A DNA stretch of 64,000 nt from Candidatus Limnocylindrales bacterium (GTDB taxonomy: Bacteria; Moduliflexota; Moduliflexia; Moduliflexales; JAUQPW01), in the NCBI GenBank assembly GCA_035559535.1, contig DATMBG010000012.1, positions 1-64,000 of the forward strand, in the 5' to 3' direction. The position numbers and the translations under genes are program-made. The notes beneath the pieces were generated by a model. That model was not told where the DNA came from. It made no database searches and worked only from the letters and a program-made list of their open reading frames with translations. This document shows, piece by piece, positions 17,118 through 26,660 of the stretch (positions are counted from its first letter, which is position 1; the number at the start of each line of letters is the position of its first letter).

Positions 17118-19745
17118 TTACCTCCTTCTCCTGATGGCCTTGATCCGCTCTGCGGCCTGGCTTCCCCGTTTATCCTTGTAGTCGTTGACCATCTGCTGAT
17201 AAAGGGTCAAAGCTTCCTCCCATCTTTCCAACGTTTCGTAAATTTCTCCCATTTTAAACTTGGCCGCCACGATCCACTGATCCGAAGCAGGATGAAGAAG
17301 GGTCACCTTGTGATATTCGGTCAGGGCCTGGTTGAGATCTCCTATTTGCTGAAAGGTATCTCCTATCCAATATTGAGCTTCCGCTTTGAGTTCTTCGTCT
17401 TGAGCATGTTGGGTGACCTGTTTGAAAGCCTTTAGAGCCAGATCAAAATCGTGGGTTTTCTGGAAGAAAAGACCAATGCTGATCCGATAGGGATCTACAG
17501 AAGGTTCGTCGGGATAATGGGTAATGACCGCCTTATAGCTCTCGATGGCATGATCCATATCCTTGAGATTTTTGTAACACTCCCCGATTTTAAACTGAGC
17601 TTCTGCAGCCACCGGGCTATTTCCAAAAAGGGCAATAACCTTTTGATACCCGGCCAGGGCTTCGGCATACTTTTTTTGATCGAACAGAAGGTTACCGATC
17701 TCATATTGAGCACGGGAAGCCTGTTCGAAGCCGGGAAATCTGGAAATAATTTCTTGATAAATCCCCAGAGCTTCTTTATATTTTCCTTGTAGGCGTAGGG
17801 ATTCTGCCATTTGATAGGTGGCTTCTTTAACCAGAGGATGGTCCGGGAATTCCGAAATGAACTCAGAAAAGGCTTTTTGGGCTCTACGATAGTCTTTCTG
17901 TTGTTGAGCTTCTTGAGCCTGACGAAATTTAACTTCGGCCAGAAGTTGAGTTCTCGGGTCTTTAGCCAGAAGATCACTTAAAGTTTTTAGTCCCTGTTCA
18001 TAATTACCCGTCTTATAATAGCTCTGCCGGATTTTATACCGGGCCTCTGGAACATAGCCACTGTTGGGAAACTTCCTTATCAGTTCTTCGTAGGTAGCCC
18101 GGGCCTCCTCAAGCTGGTCAGATTGAAAGTAAGCTTCTCCCAGTTGCCATAAAGACTCTATGTAAAGGTCCGAGTCGGGAAATTGGGTCAGAAAAGCCTT
18201 AAATTCTTGACTTGCCAGCAGAGGGTCTCCTCGCTGTAGATAGACTAACCCTTTCCAGTACCGGGCTTTTTCGGCCAGGGGACTGTAGGGATATCGGTCT
18301 AAGAGATTTTGGAAATTCTGGGCAGCCAGGTTGTAATCCTTTAATTTGTAAGCTCCCCAACCTATTTGAAAAAGAGCCTGGGAGACCTGTTCATCGTTCG
18401 AAGATTTCTCTACGATTTTTTGAAAGGCTTCGATTCCGGCCGAATAATCTTCCAGGGCAAAAAAAGCTTTTCCAAGCTGGTACTGGACCTGGATCGTAAG
18501 CTCACTGTAGGGATAAAGCTTCTCTATTTTCTGGAAGAGTTCTATCGCTTTTGAAAACGCCCCCCTTTCCATATAACCCTTTCCGGCCTGAAAGAGCGCA
18601 TCATCGGCCAGAGAACTTTTTGGAAAATCGGTAGCCACCTTGAGAAAAGTGTCTATAGCCTCTTCATAACGTTGAAGAGCCTGTTGGGTAAGTCCTATCT
18701 GATAATAGACCTGATCCAGGAAGTAATTATCGGGGGAAAGCCTATCCCGGGTTGAGGATTGGACGATTTTCTGATATTCACTTAAAGCCTGTAGATATTT
18801 TTTTTGCTGATAAAGGGCCTTTCCCAGTTTATATCGGGCCTCAGCAACCAGGGGGTCTTTAGGAGCCTTTGAAATAAATTGGGTATAGGCGGCTTCTGCT
18901 TCTGGGTACTTTCCCTGTTGGAAGAAGCTCTCTCCCATCTGGAATTGGGCCGGACGACTATAATAACCGTTTGGATATTTCTCGATAAGCTGTGTCAGGG
19001 TTTCTATGGCTTTATCCGGCTCGTTTAGCTTGAGATAAGTCTGGCCTGTAAAATAAAGGGCCTCTTCGGTTAAGGGGCTGTTGAGATAATTTTTTAAAAG
19101 CTCGGAAAATGCCTTCAAGGCTCCCTGGAATTCACCGGCTAAAAGAAGCTCCTTACCCTTTCGATAAAGTTCTTGAGCTTGAGAGGGAATCGGATTACGT
19201 TTTTCTTCTACTGATTCGGCTAACTGAACAGCCCGCTGAAAATCTCCTTTTCGATAGTAAACCCAAACCATCCGATAAGTGACTTCTAAACTTAGAGGAT
19301 TTGTGGGATATCGATCCAAAAACTGTTGATAAACCTGAAGGGCCTGATCATATTTTTTAGTAAAATAATAAATATCTCCTTGATTAATCCAGGCCTCCAG
19401 AGAATGGAGATTTTCAGGATAATTCTCCAGAAGCTGGTTGAAATTTTTGAGACTTCGATCGAACTCTCCCAGTTTCAAGTTGCACATTCCAATCCAGTAA
19501 AGGATATCTCCTCCAGAAGGTTCTTTTTTCAAAGAGTTATAAAACTTTTGGAAAATTTCTCGGGCCTTGAGAAAATCCCCCTTTTGGAAATAAGCCATCC
19601 CCTGTTGAAAGATAGGTTCGTTTTCTATAGAGGATCGCGAAGGGGATATTGAAGGGTTTTCTGACTGGGCCCAAAGGGGTGACACAGAGAAGATAGAAAA
19701 AAAGTACAGAAGCCCGGCTTGCAAAATACAATATACGCTTTTCAT
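17118..19745 (-). CDS. Exported protein of about twenty TPR repeats
   Basis: An 875-residue protein with a signal peptide (cleavage likely after PLWAQ, residue 27). Nearly the whole mature chain is tetratricopeptide repeats of the YbgF/BamD-like kind, with recurring patterns such as ALYFTGQTYLKLNEPDKAIE and YPNSGYVPEARYKI (about 34-37 residues each). No catalytic domain is present. Such periplasmic TPR solenoids act as scaffolds for envelope complexes, for example with Tol-Pal or outer-membrane assembly, but its neighbours give no specific hint. The ATG at 19745 gives a normal signal peptide. Confidence 0.87.
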   Translation of the reverse strand: MKSVYCILQAGLLYFFSIFSVSPLWAQSENPSISPSRSSIENEPIFQQGMAYFQKGDFLKAREIFQKFYNSLKKEPSGGDILYWIGMCNLKLGEFDRSLKNFNQLLENYPENLHSLEAWINQGDIYYFTKKYDQALQVYQQFLDRYPTNPLSLEVTYRMVWVYYRKGDFQRAVQLAESVEEKRNPIPSQAQELYRKGKELLLAGEFQGALKAFSELLKNYLNSPLTEEALYFTGQTYLKLNEPDKAIETLTQLIEKYPNGYYSRPAQFQMGESFFQQGKYPEAEAAYTQFISKAPKDPLVAEARYKLGKALYQQKKYLQALSEYQKIVQSSTRDRLSPDNYFLDQVYYQIGLTQQALQRYEEAIDTFLKVATDFPKSSLADDALFQAGKGYMERGAFSKAIELFQKIEKLYPYSELTIQVQYQLGKAFFALEDYSAGIEAFQKIVEKSSNDEQVSQALFQIGWGAYKLKDYNLAAQNFQNLLDRYPYSPLAEKARYWKGLVYLQRGDPLLASQEFKAFLTQFPDSDLYIESLWQLGEAYFQSDQLEEARATYEELIRKFPNSGYVPEARYKIRQSYYKTGNYEQGLKTLSDLLAKDPRTQLLAEVKFRQAQEAQQQKDYRRAQKAFSEFISEFPDHPLVKEATYQMAESLRLQGKYKEALGIYQEIISRFPGFEQASRAQYEIGNLLFDQKKYAEALAGYQKVIALFGNSPVAAEAQFKIGECYKNLKDMDHAIESYKAVITHYPDEPSVDPYRISIGLFFQKTHDFDLALKAFKQVTQHAQDEELKAEAQYWIGDTFQQIGDLNQALTEYHKVTLLHPASDQWIVAAKFKMGEIYETLERWEEALTLYQQMVNDYKDKRGSQAAERIKAIRRRR

Positions 19746-19886
19746 AGAGTTATACTACTCCGGATAATAGGAGATTTTTTTACCTAAAAACTCAAGTTAG
19801 TTTATAACATTAAGTAACATGGGCCGGTTTATGTGTCAATAATTTATGTAGGATACGTTTAAGAGGCTTTTGTCTAAGGTTTTTGT

Positions 19887-19915
19887 TTGACAAAGAGAAG
19901 GATAATTCTTATTCT
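19887..19915 (+). promoter_or_regulatory. Promoter upstream of the hybrid histidine kinase
   Basis: A perfect TTGACA (19887-19892) and TATTCT (19910-19915) are spaced by 17 bases. Transcription would start near 19922, directly in front of a structured segment, leaving a leader of about 175 bases before the kinase start. Confidence 0.7.
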
Positions 19916-19922
19916 GATATTT

Positions 19923-20012
19923 ACTCTTATTGTGGCTGGCACCCATTCCCGGTGACCCGATGGAAGACTGCCTGAAAGGCAGGGGCAATCTTAACGGAGT
20001 TGTTTTTTAACT
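19923..20012 (+). ncRNA. Possible structured RNA leader (riboswitch-like) before the histidine kinase gene
   Basis: The segment begins at the predicted transcription start. A closing helix can form from ACTC/GAGT and ATTG/CAAT (19929-19932 with 19986-19989). Inside are a hairpin CACC/GGTG (19940-19954) and a 6-bp stem CTGCCT-GAA-AGGCAG (19968-19982), which together would make a three-way junction. A run of six T follows at about 20003-20008. The layout is riboswitch-like, but I do not match it to a known class. Confidence 0.4.
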
Positions 20013-20097
20013 AAAGTCTACGTTTTTCTTAATTTAAGATAAACCCTTTGATGCTTATCTTATTTACAGATGAGCCAGGAATAAGGGAGATTAGGCC

Positions 20098-23000
20098 GTG
20101 ACCAGGGTTCAAGTTATTTTTTTATCCGTGGTAGTATTTCTTGGAGTTCTCGCTACGGGTATGATCCCCCTGAGTTTTATTGGGTCCTATCAAATCCTAG
20201 AAGTTGGTTTAATAGCTGTCATTAGTCTTCTGATCTCATCTTTTGTTTATCTACTTCTTCGGCAATCGGAATGGTTTCATCAAAAAGTTGAAGTTCACAG
20301 CCGGGAATTATCCAAGATCCAGGAGGGGTTAGAAACCCCTGTGGAGGAACGTACTGTGAAGCTGGAAAATACCAACGAGCAGTTATTGTCCGAACTGGCA
20401 GAGCGCAGACGGATGGAGGAGAAATTACGCCAGCAGAATGAGTATTTGGCTGCTCTCCATGAAACAACCCTGGGGCTGATCAATCGATTAGAGCTTACAG
20501 ACCTGCTCGAAGCGATTATTACCCGTGCCGGAGCCCTGGTAGGTACTTCCCATGGCTCGATTTATCTGGTTGAGCCGGGGGAGACGCAGATGGTTCGGAA
20601 GGTAGGGATAGGGATTTGTAGTGGCCTGGTAGGTCATAGCTTAAAACCTGGCGAAGGCTTATCTGGAAAAGTCTGGCAAACCGGTCAACCCATGGTGATA
20701 GAGAATTATCCCGACTGGCCGGCCCGTTTAAACGGGCCGGGTTATGATAGTTTTCAGACTGTGGTGGGATTACCCCTCAAATCGGGATCGAAAGTTGTAG
20801 GGGTTATCGGTCTAAATTGGCTGGAGAAGGGTCGTACTTTTAAAGAAGAAGAGATGACCCTGTTGAATCGATTTGCCCAGCTTGCTTCTATAGCCCTGGA
20901 CAACGCCCGGCTTTATACCTCTGCTCAGCAAGAACTGGCCGCACGCAGACAGGCTGAGGAGGCTTTACGTAAAAGTGAAACCATCACCCGGGCCTTATTA
21001 AATGCCATGCCCGATATGATGTTTCGCGTAAGCCAGGACGGCACCTGCCTGGATGTCAAGCCCGCCAAAGATTTCGAGTTGTTACTCCCCCCGGACGAAA
21101 TACCGGGTAAAAAACTCCCTCAGGTATTACCAACCGAAGTGGCTCAACAGGCTCTACACGCCATTAAACAGGCCCTGCAAACCGGTGAGACTCAAATCTT
21201 TGAATATCAATTTTCGAAGGAAGGCCAGGTGCAGGATCTGGAAGCGCGGGTGGTGGCGATAGGAAAAGAGGATGGGCTGATTATTATGCGGGATATTACC
21301 GATAGAAAGCGTTTAGAGCGGGAATTGGTTGCAGCCCGAGAAGCCGCTCTTCAGGCTGCACAGGCCAAATCAGAATTTCTAGCCAGCATGAGCCATGAGA
21401 TTCGAACCCCCATGAATGGCGTCATCGGGACCACAGGCCTCTTGATGAAAACCCCTCTAACTCCAGAACAGCGAGAATATACCGAAACCATCCGGATTAG
21501 TGGTGAGATGCTGTTAAGTGTGATTAATGATATTCTCGATTTATCCAAGATTGAATCAGGCAAATTAGAGCTGGAAGAACGACCTTTTGAATTAAGAACC
21601 TGTATTGAAGATATCTTCGATTTGTTCACTTCCAGGGCCTTAGAAAAGAAAATAGAACTGCTCTATTTTGTGGATCCCCAGGTACCTCCGGCCATCATGG
21701 GAGACATCACCCGCTTGAAACAAATCCTGGTCAACCTTATTGGTAATGCCATAAAGTTTACGGATAAGGGGGAAGTATATGTAGAAGTCAGAAGTCGGGA
21801 ACTGAAAGTCGAAACGGATTCCGGCTCCGGGCCTCCAGCATCTGATTCCTCTGCTCTCCCCCTAGAACTTCTGTTTTCGATTAAGGATACAGGCGTCGGA
21901 ATTCCCGCCGACAAAATGGATCGCTTATTCAAATCCTTCTCTCAAGTGGATACCTCCACAACCCGCAAATACGGAGGAACCGGTTTAGGGCTTGCTATTT
22001 GCTCAAAATTGGTTCAGCTCATGGGTGGGAAAATGGGGGTGGAGAGTATTGAAGGGAAAGGATCTACCTTCTTTTTTACCGTCAAAACCGTGGCTGTCCC
22101 TTCCACTCCAAAAGCCTATTTAAATAGTAATATTCCTGAATTACATCACAAGCGGGTTCTTATTGTTGATGATAATCCCCGGCATCTCCTTATTTTAGCT
22201 TCCCAGTGCCAATATTGGGGTATGTTACCCCGAACCACTCCCTCACCTTGGGAAGCTTTGAACTGGATTGTAAAAGAGAAAAATCCCTTCGATCTGATCC
22301 TGATAGATAAGCAGATGCCGGAAATGGATGGGATTGCATTGGGACGTGAAGTTCGTAAAGCCTGCCCTACAAAGTCCTTTCCCCTGGTCTTACTCAGTGT
22401 AAATAGACTGGATGATCGGGTCTTTAAAGAAATATTCTCCACATATATTCTAAAACCCATCAAACCCTCCCGGCTCTTCGATGTTTTAATAACCTTATTT
22501 TCTCATAAAGAGAAGGCATCCGTGGACCTGGAAGTCAAACCCAGAATGGATCGAAAGTTGGCAGAACGTTTACCTTTAAAAATATTGGTAGCGGAAGACA
22601 ACGTTATCAATAGAAAACTGGTTCTCTGGATTCTTGAACAGATGGGTTATAGGGTCGATGTTGCCAATCACGGTCTGGAAGTGTTAAGTGCCCTCAAGAA
22701 ACAACCTTACGATCTCATTTTTATGGATGTGCAAATGCCGGAAATGGACGGCCTGGAAACGACCCGTCAGATTGTCCGGGATTGGCCTGAAGATAAAAGA
22801 CCTGTCATCGTTGCTATGACCGCCAATGTTATGAAGGGAGATCAGGAAAGATGCCTAGAAGCGGGGATGGATGATTATCTGGCCAAGCCTGTCACAAGCG
22901 AGGAAATTCAAAGGACTCTGGAGCGATGGGGACAAATCTGTAGGGCAAGGACTAAGGGACCAAATCTGGAGTTATCTTCCAGGATTCAAATTAATCCCTC

Positions 23001-23325
23001 TCAAATCGCCGAATTAAAGACCATTGATAAACATCTTTTGTCCGAGATGGTAGATTTATTTTTGGAACAAACTCCTCAATTGATCGGGGAACTCAGGAAA
23101 TTCGCCCAACAGGGAGATACGGCAAATATTATCAAAATCGCCCATAAACTCACAGGATCCAGTTTAAACTTAGGCATTCCTTCCCTGGCCGCTCTGTGTA
23201 AAAAAATTGAGATAAAAGGTCAGAGCAGAGATTTATCTGAAATAAGTTCCCTTATCAGACAACTGGAAGAGGAGTATGAGCAGGTCCGTCTAAAATTAAA
23301 GAATCTTCAACTCGGATATCTGTAG
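20098..23325 (+). CDS. Hybrid sensor histidine kinase with GAF, PAS, two receiver domains and Hpt
   Basis: A 1075-residue membrane signalling protein. The N-terminus has two membrane helices (about residues 3-50), then a coiled coil, a GAF domain (about 110-270), a PAS domain (about 285-405), the HisKA domain with phospho-acceptor H433 in [10 protein letters not shown], an HATPase domain with [10 protein letters not shown], a first receiver (D737), a second receiver (D877 in [11 protein letters not shown]) and a C-terminal Hpt domain (H1016 in IAHKLTGSS). This is the BarA-like phosphorelay layout. The first receiver is less canonical ([11 protein letters not shown]). The GTG start is set by the first helix. 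No partner response regulator is adjacent. Confidence 0.92.
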   Translation: MTRVQVIFLSVVVFLGVLATGMIPLSFIGSYQILEVGLIAVISLLISSFVYLLLRQSEWFHQKVEVHSRELSKIQEGLETPVEERTVKLENTNEQLLSELAERRRMEEKLRQQNEYLAALHETTLGLINRLELTDLLEAIITRAGALVGTSHGSIYLVEPGETQMVRKVGIGICSGLVGHSLKPGEGLSGKVWQTGQPMVIENYPDWPARLNGPGYDSFQTVVGLPLKSGSKVVGVIGLNWLEKGRTFKEEEMTLLNRFAQLASIALDNARLYTSAQQELAARRQAEEALRKSETITRALLNAMPDMMFRVSQDGTCLDVKPAKDFELLLPPDEIPGKKLPQVLPTEVAQQALHAIKQALQTGETQIFEYQFSKEGQVQDLEARVVAIGKEDGLIIMRDITDRKRLERELVAAREAALQAAQAKSEFLASMSHEIRTPMNGVIGTTGLLMKTPLTPEQREYTETIRISGEMLLSVINDILDLSKIESGKLELEERPFELRTCIEDIFDLFTSRALEKKIELLYFVDPQVPPAIMGDITRLKQILVNLIGNAIKFTDKGEVYVEVRSRELKVETDSGSGPPASDSSALPLELLFSIKDTGVGIPADKMDRLFKSFSQVDTSTTRKYGGTGLGLAICSKLVQLMGGKMGVESIEGKGSTFFFTVKTVAVPSTPKAYLNSNIPELHHKRVLIVDDNPRHLLILASQCQYWGMLPRTTPSPWEALNWIVKEKNPFDLILIDKQMPEMDGIALGREVRKACPTKSFPLVLLSVNRLDDRVFKEIFSTYILKPIKPSRLFDVLITLFSHKEKASVDLEVKPRMDRKLAERLPLKILVAEDNVINRKLVLWILEQMGYRVDVANHGLEVLSALKKQPYDLIFMDVQMPEMDGLETTRQIVRDWPEDKRPVIVAMTANVMKGDQERCLEAGMDDYLAKPVTSEEIQRTLERWGQICRARTKGPNLELSSRIQINPSQIAELKTIDKHLLSEMVDLFLEQTPQLIGELRKFAQQGDTANIIKIAHKLTGSSLNLGIPSLAALCKKIEIKGQSRDLSEISSLIRQLEEEYEQVRLKLKNLQLGYL

Positions 23326-23386
23326 AGTATTTCTTATTTTTAAGAGGGGTCTTGAAGAAGATAGACAAATTTAAAGATCCAGATGA

Positions 23387-23413
23387 AAATCTACTGTTTG
23401 GGGGAGTAGATTT
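23387..23413 (+). terminator. Hairpin after the histidine kinase gene
   Basis: Perfect 9-bp arms AAATCTACT and AGTAGATTT enclose a G-rich 9-base loop, followed by ATTATAAG. With so few trailing T residues it is a modest terminator candidate. A smaller facing-arm repeat (GGAGACTGGA ... GAGTCTC) lies at about 23457-23495. Confidence 0.5.
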
Positions 23414-23513
23414 ATTATAAGAAGGGTTTCTTAAACTTATTCAGTTGAAGAGCTGGGGACTGGAGACTGGAAGCCGATCCTAAATCCCGAGTCTCAAGCT
23501 TCGAGATCGTAGA

Positions 23514-24926
23514 ATGGACAAGAAGAACCTTATTGAGGAACTGGCGCAAATTGTAGGGGTAGAAAATGTTTTTCATGAGCCAGAAGACCTGGTTACCTAC
23601 CAGTATGATGCTTATCTGAGTAGGGCCATGCCGGACTTTGTCGTTTTTCCTACCACCACCGAACAGGTTTCTGAGATTTTAAAGGTTGCCAGTCGAGAAA
23701 AAGTACCCTTTGTAGCCCGTGGAGCGGGTACGGGGATCAGCGGAGGTGCGATCCCTGTTAAAGGAGGGATGGTAGTTGCCCTCTCCCGCATGAATAAAAT
23801 TTTAGAGGTGGATTTCGAAAACCGAAGGGCCCGGGTTCAGCCAGGAGTGATTAATTTAGATCTGAGCCATGCGATAAAAGATAAAGGATTTCACTATATT
23901 CCTGATCCGGCCAGCCAGCAATCCTGTACCATAGGTGGGAACGTAGCCGAAAATGCAGGGGGTCCCCACTGCCTGGCTTATGGGGTCACGACCAACCATG
24001 TTTTAGGTCTGACTGTGGTTTTACCCAACGGTGAGATCATTCATACCGGCGGAAAGGCCCTGGATTATCCGGGATATGATTTAACAGGCTTGTTGGTAGG
24101 CTCTGAAGGAACTTTAGGAATTGTTACCGAAATCGTTGTTCGGATCGAGCATCGACCAGAAGCTGTTAAAACCCTTTTGGCAAGCTTTTCAAATATGTTA
24201 GATGCTGCCAAGACCGTTTCTGCCATCATTGCCAGTGGAACCATTCCGGCTGCCTTGGAAATGATGGATAAACCTGCCATTGAAGCGGTAGAAGCCTTTG
24301 CCCACGCCGGTTATCCTGTAGAAGCCGCAGCTGTTTTGTTGATAGAGCTGGAAGGTCTTAAGGATGGCATGGATCGATTGGCCAAGAAGATTGTAGAAAT
24401 TTGTCAAAGCCATAAAGCCATTGAAGTCAAGGTGGCGCAGAATGAGCAGGAACGTATGCAGCTCTGGAAGGGTCGTAAATGTGCGGCTGGAGCCATCGGA
24501 CGGATCTGTAATAAGTATTACCTCCATGATTGTGTTGTACCTCGTAATAAACTGGTGGCAGTACTCTCTGAGATTTATCAAATTGCCGAAAAATACCAGG
24601 TGCGAGTGGCCAACGTCTTCCACGCAGGAGACGGGAATTTACACCCCCTGGTTCCTATGGATATGAGTGATCGGGATCAGGTAGAAAGGGCCCTTCGTGC
24701 CGGGGATGAGATTCTAAAATGTTGTATCCAGGCCGGAGGCACCCTGAGTGGGGAGCATGGGATCGGATTGGAGAAAAATGAACTCATGCCGCTGATCTTC
24801 AATGAAGCAGATCTCAATGCCATGAAGAAAGTCAAGGCCGTGTTTAATCCCGAAGATCTCTGCAATCCAGGAAAAATCTTCCCAACCCCTGGCCGATGCT
24901 TAGAAGTGACGCAACGACCCCGGTAG
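23514..24926 (+). CDS. glcD: Glycolate oxidase FAD-binding subunit GlcD
   Basis: A 470-residue flavoprotein that oxidises glycolate (or D-lactate) to glyoxylate (or pyruvate). The FAD_binding_4 (PCMH-type) fold has VARGAGTGISGG, and IGGNVAENAGGPHC and GSEGTLGIVTEI follow. The C-terminal oxidase domain contains VFHAGDGNLHP and GGTLSGEHGIG, with histidines typical of the GlcD/D-LDH family. The gene is first in glcDEF. Its stop codon TAG forms the first bases of a 28-base palindromic repeat. Confidence 0.95.
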   Translation: MDKKNLIEELAQIVGVENVFHEPEDLVTYQYDAYLSRAMPDFVVFPTTTEQVSEILKVASREKVPFVARGAGTGISGGAIPVKGGMVVALSRMNKILEVDFENRRARVQPGVINLDLSHAIKDKGFHYIPDPASQQSCTIGGNVAENAGGPHCLAYGVTTNHVLGLTVVLPNGEIIHTGGKALDYPGYDLTGLLVGSEGTLGIVTEIVVRIEHRPEAVKTLLASFSNMLDAAKTVSAIIASGTIPAALEMMDKPAIEAVEAFAHAGYPVEAAAVLLIELEGLKDGMDRLAKKIVEICQSHKAIEVKVAQNEQERMQLWKGRKCAAGAIGRICNKYYLHDCVVPRNKLVAVLSEIYQIAEKYQVRVANVFHAGDGNLHPLVPMDMSDRDQVERALRAGDEILKCCIQAGGTLSGEHGIGLEKNELMPLIFNEADLNAMKKVKAVFNPEDLCNPGKIFPTPGRCLEVTQRPR

Positions 24927-24953
24927 TAGGGATAACCGGCCGGTTATCCCTGC
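24926..24953. repeat. 28-base palindrome family, copy A
   Basis: A palindrome centred on ACCGGCCGGT with arms GTAGGGATA and TATCCCTGC (one mismatch). It overlaps the glcD stop codon and could form a very stable hairpin in the glcD-glcE spacer. Confidence 0.85.
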
Positions 24954-25183
24954 TCAATTCCAGGGTGTGGACCTGAGGTTTTAAACAACTCCCCAGGAGT
25001 GTACTGCCAGGAAACATCCCGCCGAGAGGAGGTTTCTTGTCGAAAGAAGGATCTTGAAAAGATCTCGGTCAACGGTGTGTAGAAATCCTAGAATCCCAGA
25101 TTTCCAGGCTTCCTGAGGAGTGATCTGTTGAGAGAAATCACTTCCACCGGAGCCGGATAAGGAGGATTTTTATTCTCTATCCC

Positions 25184-26581
25184 ATGATTTTTAAACAGGT
25201 TGCGGAAATCGTAGGAGAATCCAATTGCTTAACAGAAGCCCTGCAATCCTATGCAGTAGATGGAATGGTCCCTAAATTGGTCGTTTTTCCGGAAAATGTA
25301 GAACAAGTCTCGGCTTTAATGAAGCTGGCGGATCAGGAAAGGCTGGTGGTGATTCCCCGTGGAAGCGGAACCAAAATGAGCCTTGGCAATATTCCCAAAC
25401 AAGTCGATATGGTTCTGGTCCTGAAGAAACTAAATAAGATCCTGGAGTATGAGCCCGATGACCTTACGGCAACTGTAGAAGCTGGAATACTTTTAACCCA
25501 TTTACAAGGGCGCTTAAAAGAAAAAAATCAATGTTTTCCCCTGGATCCTCCGTTTTCTTCTGAAGCTACCTTAGGAGGGATTGTAGCTACGAATTCCAAC
25601 GGGCCCGGCCGGTTTTTCCACGGTTCTGTACGGGACCTGGTGGTTGGGATTCGGGTTGTTCATCCAGGTGGTGTTATCGCCCGGGCCGGTGGAAAAGTCG
25701 TCAAAAACGTCTCTGGTTATGATATGAATAAGCTTTATACAGGATCTTTAGGGACTTTAGGGATTATTACCGAGCTGAGTCTTAAACTCAGACCTCTTCC
25801 CGAGGTGAGTAAAACCCTTCTCCTCCGATTTTCTTCTCTATCTGAAGCAGCCCGGTTGGTTCTTCAAATCTCAACCTCTGAACTGTTACCCACAGCATTG
25901 GAAATCCTGGACTCCAAGGCCTGGCAAAGAATGAATCGTACTGATCCTTCGATCAATCCGGGACAGGTCGGTAGCCTTTCATTGGAGACGGATCCTGGTG
26001 TTGCTGCTTCAGGGGTTACTTTTGCCGCTAAGTTAGAAGGATTGTCTGAGAACGTAGAACGGCAGATTATCCAAATTCGGGAGTGGGGACAACAAAAGGG
26101 GGCCACGGGAGCCGAAGTCCTGGATGGAGATCTCCATGGTAAATTCTGGGAGAAGATTCAAAATCATCCCCAAACCTTTTCGGCAGACGCTTCCAATACC
26201 CTTTGTTGCAAGGCAAGCCTTCCGGCTTCAAAGGTGGAAGATTTTTTCCAAGCGGTGAAGAAAATAGGAAATAGCCAAAACCTTGACCCGGTAATGTTCT
26301 CCCATGCCGGGAGTGGAATCGTTTATATTTATCTTGGGTTGGAGGCTGTTCCCACCGGAGTAGATAGAATATCTATTTTCTCGTATCTTATTAAAGAAAT
26401 ACGCAACCTGTCTATTCAATTCGAAGGGAGTCTGGTAGTTGAAGCGGCTCCCACCGATCTTAAAAAGAAAGTGGACGTCTGGGGCCCTGTCGGGGATAGT
26501 TGGAAGATCATGAAATTGTTAAAAGAACAGTTTGATCCTCATGGGATTTTAAATCCAGGGCGATTTATAGAGGGGATATAA
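25184..26581 (+). CDS. glcE: Glycolate oxidase FAD-binding subunit GlcE
   Basis: A 465-residue second flavin-binding subunit, with the same FAD_binding_4 fold as GlcD: VIPRGSGTKMSLG, ATLGGIVATNSNGPGR and YTGSLGTLGIITEL. It ends with the family's DPHGILNPGRF. It is longer than many GlcE proteins (about 350-410 residues) because its oxidase-type C-terminal domain is fuller, so a minor role swap with GlcD is possible. AAGGAGG lies 17 bases before the ATG, a wide spacing. Confidence 0.9.
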   Translation: MIFKQVAEIVGESNCLTEALQSYAVDGMVPKLVVFPENVEQVSALMKLADQERLVVIPRGSGTKMSLGNIPKQVDMVLVLKKLNKILEYEPDDLTATVEAGILLTHLQGRLKEKNQCFPLDPPFSSEATLGGIVATNSNGPGRFFHGSVRDLVVGIRVVHPGGVIARAGGKVVKNVSGYDMNKLYTGSLGTLGIITELSLKLRPLPEVSKTLLLRFSSLSEAARLVLQISTSELLPTALEILDSKAWQRMNRTDPSINPGQVGSLSLETDPGVAASGVTFAAKLEGLSENVERQIIQIREWGQQKGATGAEVLDGDLHGKFWEKIQNHPQTFSADASNTLCCKASLPASKVEDFFQAVKKIGNSQNLDPVMFSHAGSGIVYIYLGLEAVPTGVDRISIFSYLIKEIRNLSIQFEGSLVVEAAPTDLKKKVDVWGPVGDSWKIMKLLKEQFDPHGILNPGRFIEGI

Positions 26582-26660
26582 GTTGCGGAATTATAATTAT
26601 AAAGGTACGATGAGATTTAGATAGGGATTATAATTCTGCATCTGCCATTCAGAAGAGATT

